Positions 17,688 to 25,182 of a DNA stretch of 64,000 nt are shown here, in pieces (positions within the stretch are counted from its first letter, which is position 1; the number at the start of each line of letters is the position of its first letter). The notes beneath the pieces are model-generated. The model was not told the origin of the DNA, ran no database searches, and was given only the letters and a program-made list of their open reading frames with translations. This stretch comes from Nitrospinaceae bacterium (lineage in GTDB: Bacteria; Nitrospinota; Nitrospinia; Nitrospinales; Nitrospinaceae). The position numbers and the translations under genes were made by a program. Where the stretch lies: NCBI GenBank assembly GCA_029261535.1, contig JAJDBF010000029.1:1-64000 (forward strand), written 5' to 3'.

Positions 17688-18115
17688 TTGTTTTATCGAT
17701 ACTTATTTTCCAGCGCAAAATAAATCAGAAAAAAATCGCCTGACAGCTCTAAAGTTTCCAGGTTTTTTACCGATAAGAACGTTAGGAGACCGTGTATTCT
17801 AATTACAGGTTCCTGTTGGCGGCTTATTGGATCAGCCTTGGCTTTTTTCTTATTATTTTTTTTGGCGAGAGGCCGGGTGAGGAGAATCCATTGACCCTGA
17901 ACAACTTATCGGTTCAATAGGGACAGACTTTAATGGAGGTCTTAATAAAAAAAAGAAATTATTGAATTATCAAAGGTTCTGCAAAATGACCGTAGAACCA
18001 TTCACGCCCGGCACCTTTGAATCCGGGCAGGGGACGTTGATAAATTCCGTTATAAAAGGACGCATGCTTCGGAAGTGCAGGCTCATTCCGGGGCATTATC
18101 TGGGGAGACAGGATC
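17688..18115. other. Spacer with a possible small ORF
   Basis: Apart from the candidate small membrane protein at 17792-17920, no feature is supported. The bases after 17920 are non-coding in every frame I read. Confidence 0.4.
17792..17920 (+). CDS. Possible small single-TM protein (42 aa)
   Basis: A GTG start at 17792 with AGGAG a few bases upstream opens a 42-residue frame. It has a short polar head, one hydrophobic segment at about residues 8-24 (ending SLGFFLIIFF), and an acidic tail. Such proteins are commonly missed by annotation. I cannot recognise any family. It lies between the helical protein and the disordered protein on the same strand. The codon run could be chance, so confidence is low. 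Confidence 0.3.
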   Translation: MYSNYRFLLAAYWISLGFFLIIFFGERPGEENPLTLNNLSVQ

Positions 18116-18862
18116 ATGGCAGAAGCAGGTAGCGATTTATCCATCCAAAGTCAAAATGTGAGTATTCCTGGGCTGGCCGCCGCCCGCCGGGCGCAGGAAG
18201 AGGATGTCCAGAATCAAGAGATCGAAGGCCAGCGTGTTGAAGAAGCCCGGCAGGCTGAAGTCAGACAGGAAGATAGTGTCTCGGTCAATGAAAACGGACC
18301 GGGTGCCATCGAGCAACAGGAAATCCGCGCCGAGGGCGAGAATTTGAACGTCCCGTCACAGGATATTCAGGAAAATCTGGGGCAAAGTCTGGGGGATCAA
18401 TTTCAAACCCGCCCAACATTGACCGACCTAAATGATTCGGTCGAAACCGCCTCGGATTTAAGTGTGTCGACTCAACAATTGGGCAATACGGGTATCAACC
18501 AGGCGGTTGAGCAGGCCAGGGAATTTGTGCAGGAACCAGTAAATTCAGGAGGCAGTGGGGACCAGATTGAAGCGGCGGCAGAGGCCAGTGCTCAATCTCA
18601 GGTGGGAGGACAGGGAGCTCTCGAAGTTCTTCAGCCGACGGCCCCTCAGGGTGTAGATGCCGGTGCTGAATCCGAAGGGCTGACCGATAGCGATGCTGGC
18701 CTTGCCGCCACCAGCACCGGACAGGCCAACGCCTCGAACCAGAACCTGCGTGATGCGGTTGAGGCAGACGCTCAGCGAAGAGAGGAACAGGAAAATCAGG
18801 ACAACAATCAACGCGATCCGGAACAAACCAATCGCGGACAGAATATTGACAGCATCGTTTAA
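18116..18862 (+). CDS. Disordered Q/E/N-rich protein (hypothetical)
   Basis: The 248-residue protein is rich in glutamine, glutamate, asparagine, serine and alanine, and nearly lacks aromatics and cysteine. No signal peptide, transmembrane segment or globular domain is visible. It reads as an intrinsically disordered or coiled acidic protein, with a central 'DSVSVNENGPGAIEQQ' region and a repetitive C-terminus rich in Q, N, E and R. GGGGAG lies about eight bases before the ATG. It precedes the FliD-like gene by 400 bases. It could be an export or assembly factor of the flagellar-type cluster, but no function can be assigned. Confidence 0.55.
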   Translation: MAEAGSDLSIQSQNVSIPGLAAARRAQEEDVQNQEIEGQRVEEARQAEVRQEDSVSVNENGPGAIEQQEIRAEGENLNVPSQDIQENLGQSLGDQFQTRPTLTDLNDSVETASDLSVSTQQLGNTGINQAVEQAREFVQEPVNSGGSGDQIEAAAEASAQSQVGGQGALEVLQPTAPQGVDAGAESEGLTDSDAGLAATSTGQANASNQNLRDAVEADAQRREEQENQDNNQRDPEQTNRGQNIDSIV

Positions 18863-19262
18863 CTTTTGGAGACAGTCTGTGGATTCCGCCTGACTGCGTC
18901 CGCAAAATCAGGATGAGGTGGATTGCAGAATTGATGCAATAAAGAAGTAAGTCGCAAAAATTTGAAGGCAGGTTTTTTGGAGGTTCAACTGACACGATTC
19001 AGTTGAGCCGAAGTAAAGACGTGCCAGCGTGCTCCGGACCTGGGGAGGATAGAGCACGCCGGCATACGGTGCGCACAACATTGTCTAAACACCGACCGTC
19101 TTATAAAGGCATTGGAATATCTATTCCTGGGTCGTTTGGGTGATGAACCGAACTTCGGCTTAAAGTCGCTGGCGTGTCCATCACCCGCTCAGGTTCTATA
19201 TCGGCTGTGGCTGGAAAAATCTTTACGCCCAAACGGTATGAGGCCCTGAGTATTTTCGGCCC
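18863..19262. other. Spacer before the FliD-like gene
   Basis: No coding region or repeat was found. I searched for a flagellar sigma28-type promoter (TAAA and GCCGATAA) and saw no convincing match. The region is likely to carry the leader of the next gene. Confidence 0.4.
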
Positions 19263-21032
19263 ATGCAGATTTCCAACGTCACTGGTCTGTCTTTTTCACG
19301 GCTGACGGCACCTGTCTCGCTCACGCGTCCCACGGGTTCGGCAGAAGCCGTGTTGACCGCGCAGGAAACCTCCCGCACTGCCGCGCCACCCCGGTCTACG
19401 GACCGACCGGGAGTACGCCTTGCCTCGCCGCCACTCATAAGCTCCCCTTTCGGGCCTCTCGACACACTCATAGTTTCGCCTACGCTCAATTCTGAACGGC
19501 TGGAGTCCGTCCGCAACGGGTTCCGGCAATCCATTCGTGATCGCTTGGGAGATCTCAGTGACCGCGTCAGTGCCCTGCTTGCGGTGGGCGATTTCAACAC
19601 ACGCCGCACCCGAGTCTCCCGGCCCGAAATCCTCAGCGTCACTCCTGGAAACAAAACCCCTCTCGATCAAGTCAATATCACTTCCACCCGTTTGTCTCAG
19701 GGACAAGTGTTGGCATCGGATAAATTCACCGCCGGGTCTCCGCTCAATTTAAGCGGTCGTTTTCTCATCAATGGCACCACGGTGACCGTGAGCGTGAGCG
19801 ATGGCTTGTCCAACATTCGCGACAAAATCAATCGTGGCGAAGACAGTAATGGCAACGGTCGCCTCGACGGACCGGAAGACCTCAACGCCAACGGTCAGAT
19901 CGATATCATCGAAGTGGCGGGAGGTACGCAGGGTCCCGGTTTGTTCATCGTCGAAGACAAAAACGGCAACGGCAGGCTCGACCCGGATGAAGATGCCAAC
20001 GCCAACGACCGGCTCGATGGCGGCACCAAAGAGAATAAAGTGATAGCAGGAGTCATCGGCGATCGCCTCACCCTCACCAGCGAAACCGGCGGTGCCTCGA
20101 CCATCGCCTTGAGCGACCCGGACGATGTTCTTTTGGCTTTAGGATTCTTTGAATTGAACGCCAAAGGTCGGCCCATTCAAAAAGAAGCGCAATTTGATTT
20201 TGACCGGCAGACTCCGACCAACCTCAACACCACACCGCAAACTGCCAGCCTGGAAATTGACGGAGTCACCAGGGAAAGCGATGACAACGAATTCACATCT
20301 GCCATTGCAGACGCGGTGGTTGAGTTGCGACAGACGACCGATAAGGGAATCGAGGTGCGAGTGCGGTTTGATTCCGATCAAGCGGTCGAGGCAATCGAAA
20401 ACCTGACCGATGAATTCAACAGCGTGGTGGGTGAACTCAACCGTGCGCAAAGAGGCGATCCTCCAACCGTTGCCGATCCTGATATTCCCAACGTGCAAAG
20501 CCAGTTGGTAAGCGTGCAAGTTCCGGCAACCTCTGCCGCGCCATCGGCAGAACCCGACGCTGATCAAACTACGTTCGACCGTATCACACCGCCGGTTTCC
20601 GGTCAGCCCCTCAAAGACAGTGGGGTGCTCAACTTCGGCGAGTTCTTCATTTCGGACTCGGCTCAATCCATTGAAAATGGTCTGCGCACCGAGCCTCCAA
20701 AAAATACCAACGTGCTCCCCGATCCATTCCAGCAAATCGGAATACGCGTGCTTGAAGACAACACGCTGGAGATTAACAAGCCTGCTTTGGAACAGGCATT
20801 TGAAAATGACTTCGAGAAGGTGCGCGATCTTTTCTTTAAAGAAGACACCGGCCTGCTGGCCCAACTGCAAGAGCGGTTAGACCGTTTGCTGGACACCGAC
20901 TTCGGGCCACTAACCGTTGCGCCTGACCCGGCGATTGCACCACCTGCAACAAACTCAAACAACCCATTTCGAGCGGCAATCGAAGCACTGGCGCAGTCTC
21001 AGCCAGCGCGCAACCTGCTCGCCATCGTGTGA
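19263..21032 (+). CDS. FliD-like protein with calcium-loop insert
   Basis: The protein resembles the flagellar filament cap FliD. It has a helical N-terminus with 'LSQGQVLASDKF', the 'FLINGTTVTVSVSDGLSNIRDKIN' type strand-helix element at about residues 165-190, 'RLTLTSETGGASTIAL', a second repeat ('ASLEIDGVTRESDDNEF') and the FliD_C-like 'TLEINKPALEQAFENDFEKVRDLFF'. Unusually, residues about 194-252 form a double EF-hand/dockerin-like array: DSNGNGRLD (194-202), DLNANGQID (206-214), DKNGNGRLD (232-240) and DANANDRLD (244-252). The array is inserted exactly where canonical FliD has the short loop after its first INxS-like strand. The usual coiled-coil C-terminal D0 helix is missing and replaced by a proline-rich tail. 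It probably binds calcium outside the cell. The symbol is withheld because the architecture departs from true FliD. Confidence 0.72.
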   Translation: MQISNVTGLSFSRLTAPVSLTRPTGSAEAVLTAQETSRTAAPPRSTDRPGVRLASPPLISSPFGPLDTLIVSPTLNSERLESVRNGFRQSIRDRLGDLSDRVSALLAVGDFNTRRTRVSRPEILSVTPGNKTPLDQVNITSTRLSQGQVLASDKFTAGSPLNLSGRFLINGTTVTVSVSDGLSNIRDKINRGEDSNGNGRLDGPEDLNANGQIDIIEVAGGTQGPGLFIVEDKNGNGRLDPDEDANANDRLDGGTKENKVIAGVIGDRLTLTSETGGASTIALSDPDDVLLALGFFELNAKGRPIQKEAQFDFDRQTPTNLNTTPQTASLEIDGVTRESDDNEFTSAIADAVVELRQTTDKGIEVRVRFDSDQAVEAIENLTDEFNSVVGELNRAQRGDPPTVADPDIPNVQSQLVSVQVPATSAAPSAEPDADQTTFDRITPPVSGQPLKDSGVLNFGEFFISDSAQSIENGLRTEPPKNTNVLPDPFQQIGIRVLEDNTLEINKPALEQAFENDFEKVRDLFFKEDTGLLAQLQERLDRLLDTDFGPLTVAPDPAIAPPATNSNNPFRAAIEALAQSQPARNLLAIV

Positions 21033-21152
21033 CTTAACAGAGGAGTTAGAGGACCTTTTTCATTATTCAATAATTTTTGTTCCGGCAACTTGCTCTCCCT
21101 TGTTTCACAAGGGACGCTCGCGGCCAAAACGTTTTTAAAAAGGCACGCTTAA

Positions 21153-21578
21153 ATGAAAATCATTATTGAAAATTTAAAACAACAAAAAGAATGCTACCGG
21201 CATTTGCTACAGCATCTGGGCGAACAACAGACCGCCATCACCAACAAAGACGATGAGGCTCTGATGACGGCTATCAAGCATAAAAACGGAACCATCCAGA
21301 CACTGCATAAACTAGAAAATGAATTGAAAGCCCAAATGGGCCATATAGGAGAAGATCAGCAAGGCGCGGTGAGGCGAGGAACGGAATCCCTGCGTAACGA
21401 AATTGTGCAATCACTGGAGCAACTCATTGCCGGTGAAGAGCAATGTCAACAGTCACTGACCCGGCAAAAGGACGAGTTGGAAGTTCAGATGACGCAGTTC
21501 AAAAAAACGAAGAATCTGTTCAAAGGTTATCAGGACCCGTCGTCCGCCAAAGGCGGCGGATTTAAAGGCAACGCGTGA
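21153..21578 (+). CDS. FlgN-like flagellar export chaperone
   Basis: This is a 141-residue, almost wholly helical, glutamine-rich protein with two long coiled-coil stretches and the FlgN-type ending ('KNLFKGYQ'). FlgN proteins hold hook-associated proteins FlgK and FlgL unfolded before export. The identification rests on length, helical heptad character and its place between a FliD-like gene and a small FlgM-like gene. The N-terminus begins 'MKIIIENLKQQKECYRHLLQHL', as in family members. A generic coiled-coil chaperone is the alternative. The RBS is weak. Confidence 0.6.
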   Translation: MKIIIENLKQQKECYRHLLQHLGEQQTAITNKDDEALMTAIKHKNGTIQTLHKLENELKAQMGHIGEDQQGAVRRGTESLRNEIVQSLEQLIAGEEQCQQSLTRQKDELEVQMTQFKKTKNLFKGYQDPSSAKGGGFKGNA

Positions 21579-21619
21579 CATGAGAAATAAAACGCAAATC
21601 ACAACAAAGGCAGACTGAC

Positions 21620-21811
21620 ATGGATCTTTCAGTTCAAAAATTATCGCAGATTTTCCGCAGTTACCGAACGCAGGAAAGGATTGGCGAGCTCAACCGACAA
21701 GCCAAACTCAATACCGTCCAACAACAACAGGACCGGGTATCCATATCCACAAAAGCCCGCGAACAACTGCAGGCTAAGGCCAACACTGAGGTGCCGAACC
21801 CTGCGCGTTAA
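21620..21811 (+). CDS. Small FlgM-like protein (63 aa)
   Basis: The 63-residue protein has an N-terminal helix ('VQKLSQIFRSYRTQERI'), a basic glutamine-rich middle and the short motif 'DRVSISTKAREQL'. That motif resembles the 'D.V.iS.eAr' part of the anti-sigma28 factor FlgM and related small flagellar proteins. It is too short to contain the full sigma-binding C-terminus of FlgM, so it may be only a flagella-associated small protein. It ends the cluster. A purine-rich stretch precedes the ATG. Confidence 0.4.
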   Translation: MDLSVQKLSQIFRSYRTQERIGELNRQAKLNTVQQQQDRVSISTKAREQLQAKANTEVPNPAR

Positions 21812-21903
21812 AAACTAATCGGACCCACCACTGACCAGGAAATGACCGTGGGCCCCACAATGACACTGAAAAATCGACTGGTCCTTCTGAGCGTTAGCCC
21901 CTC

Positions 21904-21939
21904 GACAGGCTCAGGATAAACTCCGAATCTCGCCTTGGA
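21904..21939 (-). repeat. 36-nt dispersed repeat, inverted copy
   Basis: It is the exact reverse complement of 1649-1684, about 20 kb away. It lies in the spacer after the flagellar cluster. Confidence 0.85.
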
Positions 21940-22002
21940 TTTTGCTTTTGGGGAAATACAATATTCCCCCTTCGGAGCCTGTCCTGAGCGAAGCCGAAGG
22001 CA

Positions 22003-22070
22003 AAGGCGAGATTCTTCTTCACCCTTCGGGTTCATCAGAATGACATGCGATGGTTTTCTGTTTTACGCTA
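22003..22070 (+). repeat. Dispersed repeat family A, copy 4 (longest)
   Basis: It contains the full unit seen at 1789-1844 and 6031-6086, plus the 'ctgttttacgcta' end shared with 6131-6167. It touches the left end of the MITE-like element. Confidence 0.85.
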
Positions 22071-22267
22071 GCAGGTTGCTGAAAAAGTTTTTTTTCGAGC
22101 ATTCCTCTGATTGTCACATTCAAGAACGCGAATAGCGGTTCTTGAACAGGAGTGCCTGTCCTTAGCCTGTCGAAGTGTGCCCTTGATAATAAAGGCTGTC
22201 AGCGGACCTTAATAGATTCATGTAATCCATTTTTGCCTTCGAAAATAGTTTTTCAGCAACCTGCTAG
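22068..22267. mobile_element. MITE-like element with ~31-bp inverted repeats
   Basis: The element is 200 bases long. Its ends are inverted repeats: the first 19 bases (22068-22086, beginning ctagcaggttgctg) match the reverse complement of 22249-22267 exactly, and the match continues imperfectly to about 31 bases. The interior has no reading frame but carries the palindromic repeat at 22119-22146. This is the structure of a miniature inverted-repeat element that would move with a transposase encoded elsewhere. No transposase with these ends is present in the window. The left end abuts a family A repeat, which suggests insertion into it. Confidence 0.7.
22119..22146. repeat. 28-bp hairpin repeat, copy inside the MITE
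   Basis: TTCAAGAACGC and GCGGTTCTTGAA form a near-perfect hairpin with a short GAATA loop. A second copy at 56974-57001 differs by one base, and a degenerate one lies at 3060-3088. Confidence 0.8.
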
Positions 22268-22629
22268 TCGCGTGCGCAAATGCCCGTAAGGGCCGGCGAG
22301 GAGGTGCTAGCACGCGGCTAACGAGAAGTCAGAATGCCAATTTATTGAAATTTTGTCTCGCGCTTGGATTTATCTTCAGCATTTGTGGCATTTTTCGTGC
22401 GCCAGCTTCTCACCGCCAGAAACAATTTTCCGAGGTGCCCTTTATTGGGTATCGTTGCTCGATCCGGTGTTGGCAGGATGATGGCCCGATAAGAAGGAAA
22501 ATGTTGCCTTTTTAACCCCTAAAACCACAAAAATATTGAGAAAAATGTAAAAGGGTGATATTGTTGTTTGTTCATAAAGGGCTTTATTCGCAAAATCTGA
22601 CCGGGTTTATAAATAATCCACATTTTCCA

Positions 22630-22659
22630 TTGACATCGATCAAAATGCGCCTATATAAT
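22630..22659 (+). promoter_or_regulatory. Near-consensus sigma70 promoter of the tRNA/ribosomal superoperon
   Basis: TTGACA at 22630-22635 and TATAAT at 22654-22659 match consensus fully, with an 18-base spacer. They lie about 200 bases before tRNA-Tyr, with an imperfect hairpin (AGCCGA/TCGGCT near 22683-22705) in the leader. This is likely a very strong promoter of the tRNA-rpmG-secE-nusG transcription unit. Confidence 0.8.
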
Positions 22660-22861
22660 GGCGGTTTTTCGGTAACCCAAGACAGCCGACTCGTCAACTC
22701 GGCTCTGGCTTGTTTTATAAGGTTTTTTGCCGGGGTGCGGTGAGGGGTCGGAGCTTGTTTTTTTGTGGTCTGGTCTGCCAGGTCCAAGATTTCTCCCTGT
22801 TAAAGAGGAATAACCATAGGGCGGTTGTGCTGAAAACAGGTGATTGCCTCTGTTTTATTGC

Positions 22862-22943
22862 GGGGAGATTCCCGAGCGGCCAAAGGGGACAGACTGTAAA
22901 TCTGTTGGTTCTGCCTTCGGAGGTTCGAATCCTCCTCTCCCCA
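22862..22943 (+). tRNA. tRNA-Tyr (GTA)
   Basis: A seven-pair acceptor stem (GGGGAGA/TCTCCCC), an anticodon stem ACAGA/TCTGT, and loop CTGTAAA give anticodon GTA at 22896-22898. A long variable arm makes it a class II tRNA, as expected for bacterial tyrosine. The terminal CCA is not encoded. First gene of the operon. Confidence 0.95.
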
Positions 22944-23049
22944 TTTTGATTTCAGGATGCCTCTGGAGAATATCTCGGGTCCTGTTGGCCCTTGATTGAT
23001 AGAGGGTTGAGGGGCGTGAGTTCGGAGGCTCTTGCAAGTATAAGGTTAG

Positions 23050-23126
23050 GCGGGAATAGCTCAGTTGGCTAGAGCGTCAGCCTTCCAAGCTGAGGGTCGC
23101 GGGTTCGAGTCCCGTTTCCCGCTCCA
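23050..23126 (+). tRNA. tRNA-Gly (TCC)
   Basis: The acceptor stem is GCGGGAA/TTCCCGC and the anticodon stem TCAGC/GCTGA, with loop CTTCCAA. The anticodon TCC is at 23084-23086, reading GGA. The 3' CCA is encoded. It follows tRNA-Tyr by 106 bases. Confidence 0.95.
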
Positions 23127-23256
23127 ATTTTTCGGGGCGGACTTGGCAGTCGGCAGACCTTGTGGTTGGCAGGTGTCAGTGTCGGTGAGATAGGAGAGGA
23201 TCGGGTTTTGTTTGCCCTCTGTAAGGGGCGGTGGCAGAGTAGGTTAGGGGGAATTT

Positions 23257-23331
23257 GCCCACGTAGCTCAGGGGTGGAGCACTTCCTTGGTAAGGAAGAG
23301 GCCATCGGTTCAAATCCGATCGTGGGCTCCA
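23257..23331 (+). tRNA. tRNA-Thr (GGT)
   Basis: The acceptor stem is GCCCACG/CGTGGGC and the anticodon stem CTTCC/GGAAG around loop TTGGTAA. The anticodon GGT is at 23289-23291, reading ACC. CCA is encoded. In many bacteria tuf follows this tRNA, but here rpmG follows instead. Confidence 0.95.
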
Positions 23332-23392
23332 GATAACGTAAACGAGGACAGGGCGGAAGGCGTTTTCGGCCTTCGGCGGTTTTGGAAGAGAC

Positions 23393-23542
23393 ATGAGAGA
23401 CATTATTCAGTTGGCCTGTGGTGACTGTAAGCGCAGAAATTACTCCACGACGAAAAATAAGAAGAAAACCACGTCGCGGCTGGAATTTAACAAGTTTTGC
23501 CGTTTTTGCCGTAAGCACACCCCTCATAAAGAAACGAAGTAA
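23393..23542 (+). CDS. rpmG: Ribosomal protein L33 (zinc-binding)
   Basis: The 49-residue protein of the large subunit is too short for most gene finders. It opens '[17 protein letters not shown]' and has two CxxC pairs, C9/C12 and C36/C39, forming a zinc ribbon. It lies in the tRNA array between tRNA-Thr and tRNA-Trp, as in many bacteria, immediately ahead of secE-nusG. GGAAGAG precedes the ATG at a suitable distance. It is the zinc-binding (C+) form; no zinc-free paralog is present in the window. Confidence 0.93.
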   Translation: MRDIIQLACGDCKRRNYSTTKNKKKTTSRLEFNKFCRFCRKHTPHKETK

Positions 23543-23560
23543 TCCGGTTGGGTCCGGGTC

Positions 23561-23611
23561 CGGCGGACCTCGCGGTCGGCGTTCTTTTGATCGGCGGGCC
23601 TCGCGGTCGGC
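23561..23611 (+). repeat. Tandem 20-bp direct repeats before tRNA-Trp
   Basis: Two copies of a G+C-rich 20-base unit (23561-23580 and 23592-23611) differ by one base and are separated by 11 bases. They share the 'cctcgcggtcggc' core with the 'ccttgcggtcagcc' pieces of repeat family B elsewhere. They lie in the 100-base gap between rpmG and tRNA-Trp. Confidence 0.75.
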
Positions 23612-23642
23612 AATCTGCTATCGTTTATTCGGGGAATCGAAT

Positions 23643-23716
23643 AGGCCAGTAGCTCGAACTGGTAGAGCGCCGGTCTCCAAAACCGGATGTTGGGGGTTCG
23701 AATCCCTCCTGGCCTG
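23643..23716 (+). tRNA. tRNA-Trp (CCA)
   Basis: The acceptor stem is AGGCCAG/CTGGCCT and the anticodon stem CCGGT/ACCGG. Anticodon CCA at 23677-23679 reads UGG. The 3' CCA is not encoded. It precedes secE, matching the conserved trp tRNA-secE-nusG order. Confidence 0.95.
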
Positions 23717-23835
23717 TATTTTCAAGGCGGCTCCGGTGGCTGTGTTTATCGAGTGGCTGGCGGTTGTGGGCTGATGTTCAGGTTTTGGGGTTCTGTCGAG
23801 CTGAATGCATTTTTGGGATAAGTTGCGGAGTGGTG

Positions 23836-24024
23836 ATGTTTGGCAAGACAATGGAATTTTTGACGGGGGTCCGGGCGGAAATCAAGCGGGTGACCTGGCC
23901 CTCACGTCGTGAAACTATGGGTGGGACGGGAGTGGTGCTGTTTGTGGTGTTCCTGTTTTCACTGTTTCTTGGTTTGGTTGACACCATTTTGGGGAAAATA
24001 ATTGAGTCCCTCATCTCCAGTTGA
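23836..24024 (+). CDS. secE: Preprotein translocase subunit SecE
   Basis: The 62-residue protein is a single-pass inner-membrane component of SecYEG. It has the amphipathic motif 'EIKRVTWPSRRET' at about residues 13-25 and one hydrophobic helix at about 30-50. The ATG at 23836 follows GGAG. A longer frame starting at a TTG at 23764 would add an unlikely 24-residue tail. It is 37 bases ahead of nusG, in the classic secE-nusG pairing. Confidence 0.93.
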   Translation: MFGKTMEFLTGVRAEIKRVTWPSRRETMGGTGVVLFVVFLFSLFLGLVDTILGKIIESLISS

Positions 24025-24061
24025 AGAGAGCGGTAAAGAAGAGAGCAGTAGGCAGGATGCA

Positions 24062-24583
24062 ATGGAATGGTATGTAATTCATACCTATTCCGGCTACGAA
24101 AATAAAGTGAAGACCAGTCTCGAGGATCGCTTTGCCCATTCGGGTATACGGGAAAAGCTGGGTCAGGTGGTGATTCCCACTGAAGAGGTGATCGAGATTC
24201 GCGGGGGTAAAAAGAAAATCACCTCGCGCAAGTTCTTCCCCGGATACGTCATGATCCAGGTCGAAATGGATCAGGATATCTGGTACCTGATCAAGAATAC
24301 GCCGAAGGTTACGGGGTTTCCGGGCGGTGTCACGCCGGTACCTCTGAGCGAGGAAGAAGTGAAGGGCGTGTTGGAGCAGATGGCGGGTGAGTCGGCGAGG
24401 CCGAAGCCCAAGTTCATGTTCGACAAGGGCGAGAGCGTGCGGGTGATCGAAGGCCCGTTCATGAATTTCAATGGTGTGGTGGAAGAAGTGCATCCTGAAA
24501 AAGGCAAGGTCAAGGTCATGGTTTCTATATTTGGTCGGGCCACACCGGTAGAGCTTGAGTTCCCGCAGGTAGAAAAAGTCTGA
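24062..24583 (+). CDS. nusG: Transcription antitermination factor NusG
   Basis: The 173-residue protein binds RNA polymerase and couples it to Rho or to the ribosome. The NGN domain starts at 'MEWYVIHTYSGYENKVK' and the C-terminal KOW domain has 'FDKGESVRVIEGPFMNFNGVVEEV'. The ATG at 24062 is chosen because the domain begins at that methionine; a TTG 60 bases upstream lies inside the end of secE. It is followed by rplK after 136 bases. Confidence 0.95.
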   Translation: MEWYVIHTYSGYENKVKTSLEDRFAHSGIREKLGQVVIPTEEVIEIRGGKKKITSRKFFPGYVMIQVEMDQDIWYLIKNTPKVTGFPGGVTPVPLSEEEVKGVLEQMAGESARPKPKFMFDKGESVRVIEGPFMNFNGVVEEVHPEKGKVKVMVSIFGRATPVELEFPQVEKV

Positions 24584-24719
24584 TCCCGCAGTCTCTCACC
24601 GGGTGCGTGTTTGATTCGGTGGGCGGCGGTGATATTAAAAATAAAGCGAGCTTTGGGCGCGACTCAAAGTGTTTTTCGTTCCCCTCCTTATATAGGGAGG
24701 GGTTCAACAGGATTTTTAA

Positions 24720-25151
24720 ATGGCGACCAAAAAGAAAGTTACAGCCCTGATCAAACTGCAGATTCCTGGCGGGCAGGCTAATCCATCGCCGCCAGTCGGT
24801 CCGGCTCTCGGTCAGGCGGGTGTGAATATCATGGATTTCTGCAAGGCGTTCAACGCCGCAACGCAGGCAGACACCGGGACTTTGATTCCGGTGGTCATCA
24901 CCGTTTATGAGGATCGTTCGTTCACCTTCATCACCAAGCAACCGCCGGCAAGTTCGCTTATCAAGGCGGCGGCAGGTATCGCCAAGGGGTCGTCCAATCC
25001 CAGTCGCGATTCCGTGGGTACCCTCACGCGGGAGCAGGTGAAGCAGATCGCCGAGAAGAAGATGCCCGATCTGAATGCTTACGATGTTGAGGGCGCGATG
25101 AAGATCATTGAAGGATCAGCTCACAGTATGGGTGTCAAGGTTAAGGATTAA
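24720..25151 (+). CDS. rplK: Ribosomal protein L11
   Basis: At 143 residues it has the usual L11 length, including the proline-rich N-terminal domain ('[20 protein letters not shown]') that contacts EF-G and the thiostrepton site. The C-terminal domain binds 23S rRNA helices 43-44. The ATG is preceded by AGGA about nine bases earlier. It is first of the L11-L1-L10-L7/L12 block, 31 bases from rplA. Confidence 0.95.
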   Translation: MATKKKVTALIKLQIPGGQANPSPPVGPALGQAGVNIMDFCKAFNAATQADTGTLIPVVITVYEDRSFTFITKQPPASSLIKAAAGIAKGSSNPSRDSVGTLTREQVKQIAEKKMPDLNAYDVEGAMKIIEGSAHSMGVKVKD

Positions 25152-25182
25152 AGATAGGGAATTAAGGGAGAGAAGGAAGTCT

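Larger units (their letters stand above)
21812..22861. other. Long spacer between the flagellar cluster and tRNA operon
   Basis: No coding gene is present. From left to right it holds repeats (21904-21939 and 22003-22070), a 200-bp MITE-like element (22068-22267), a hairpin inside that element, and the tRNA promoter at 22630-22659. Bases 22268-22629 show no named feature. Confidence 0.6.
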
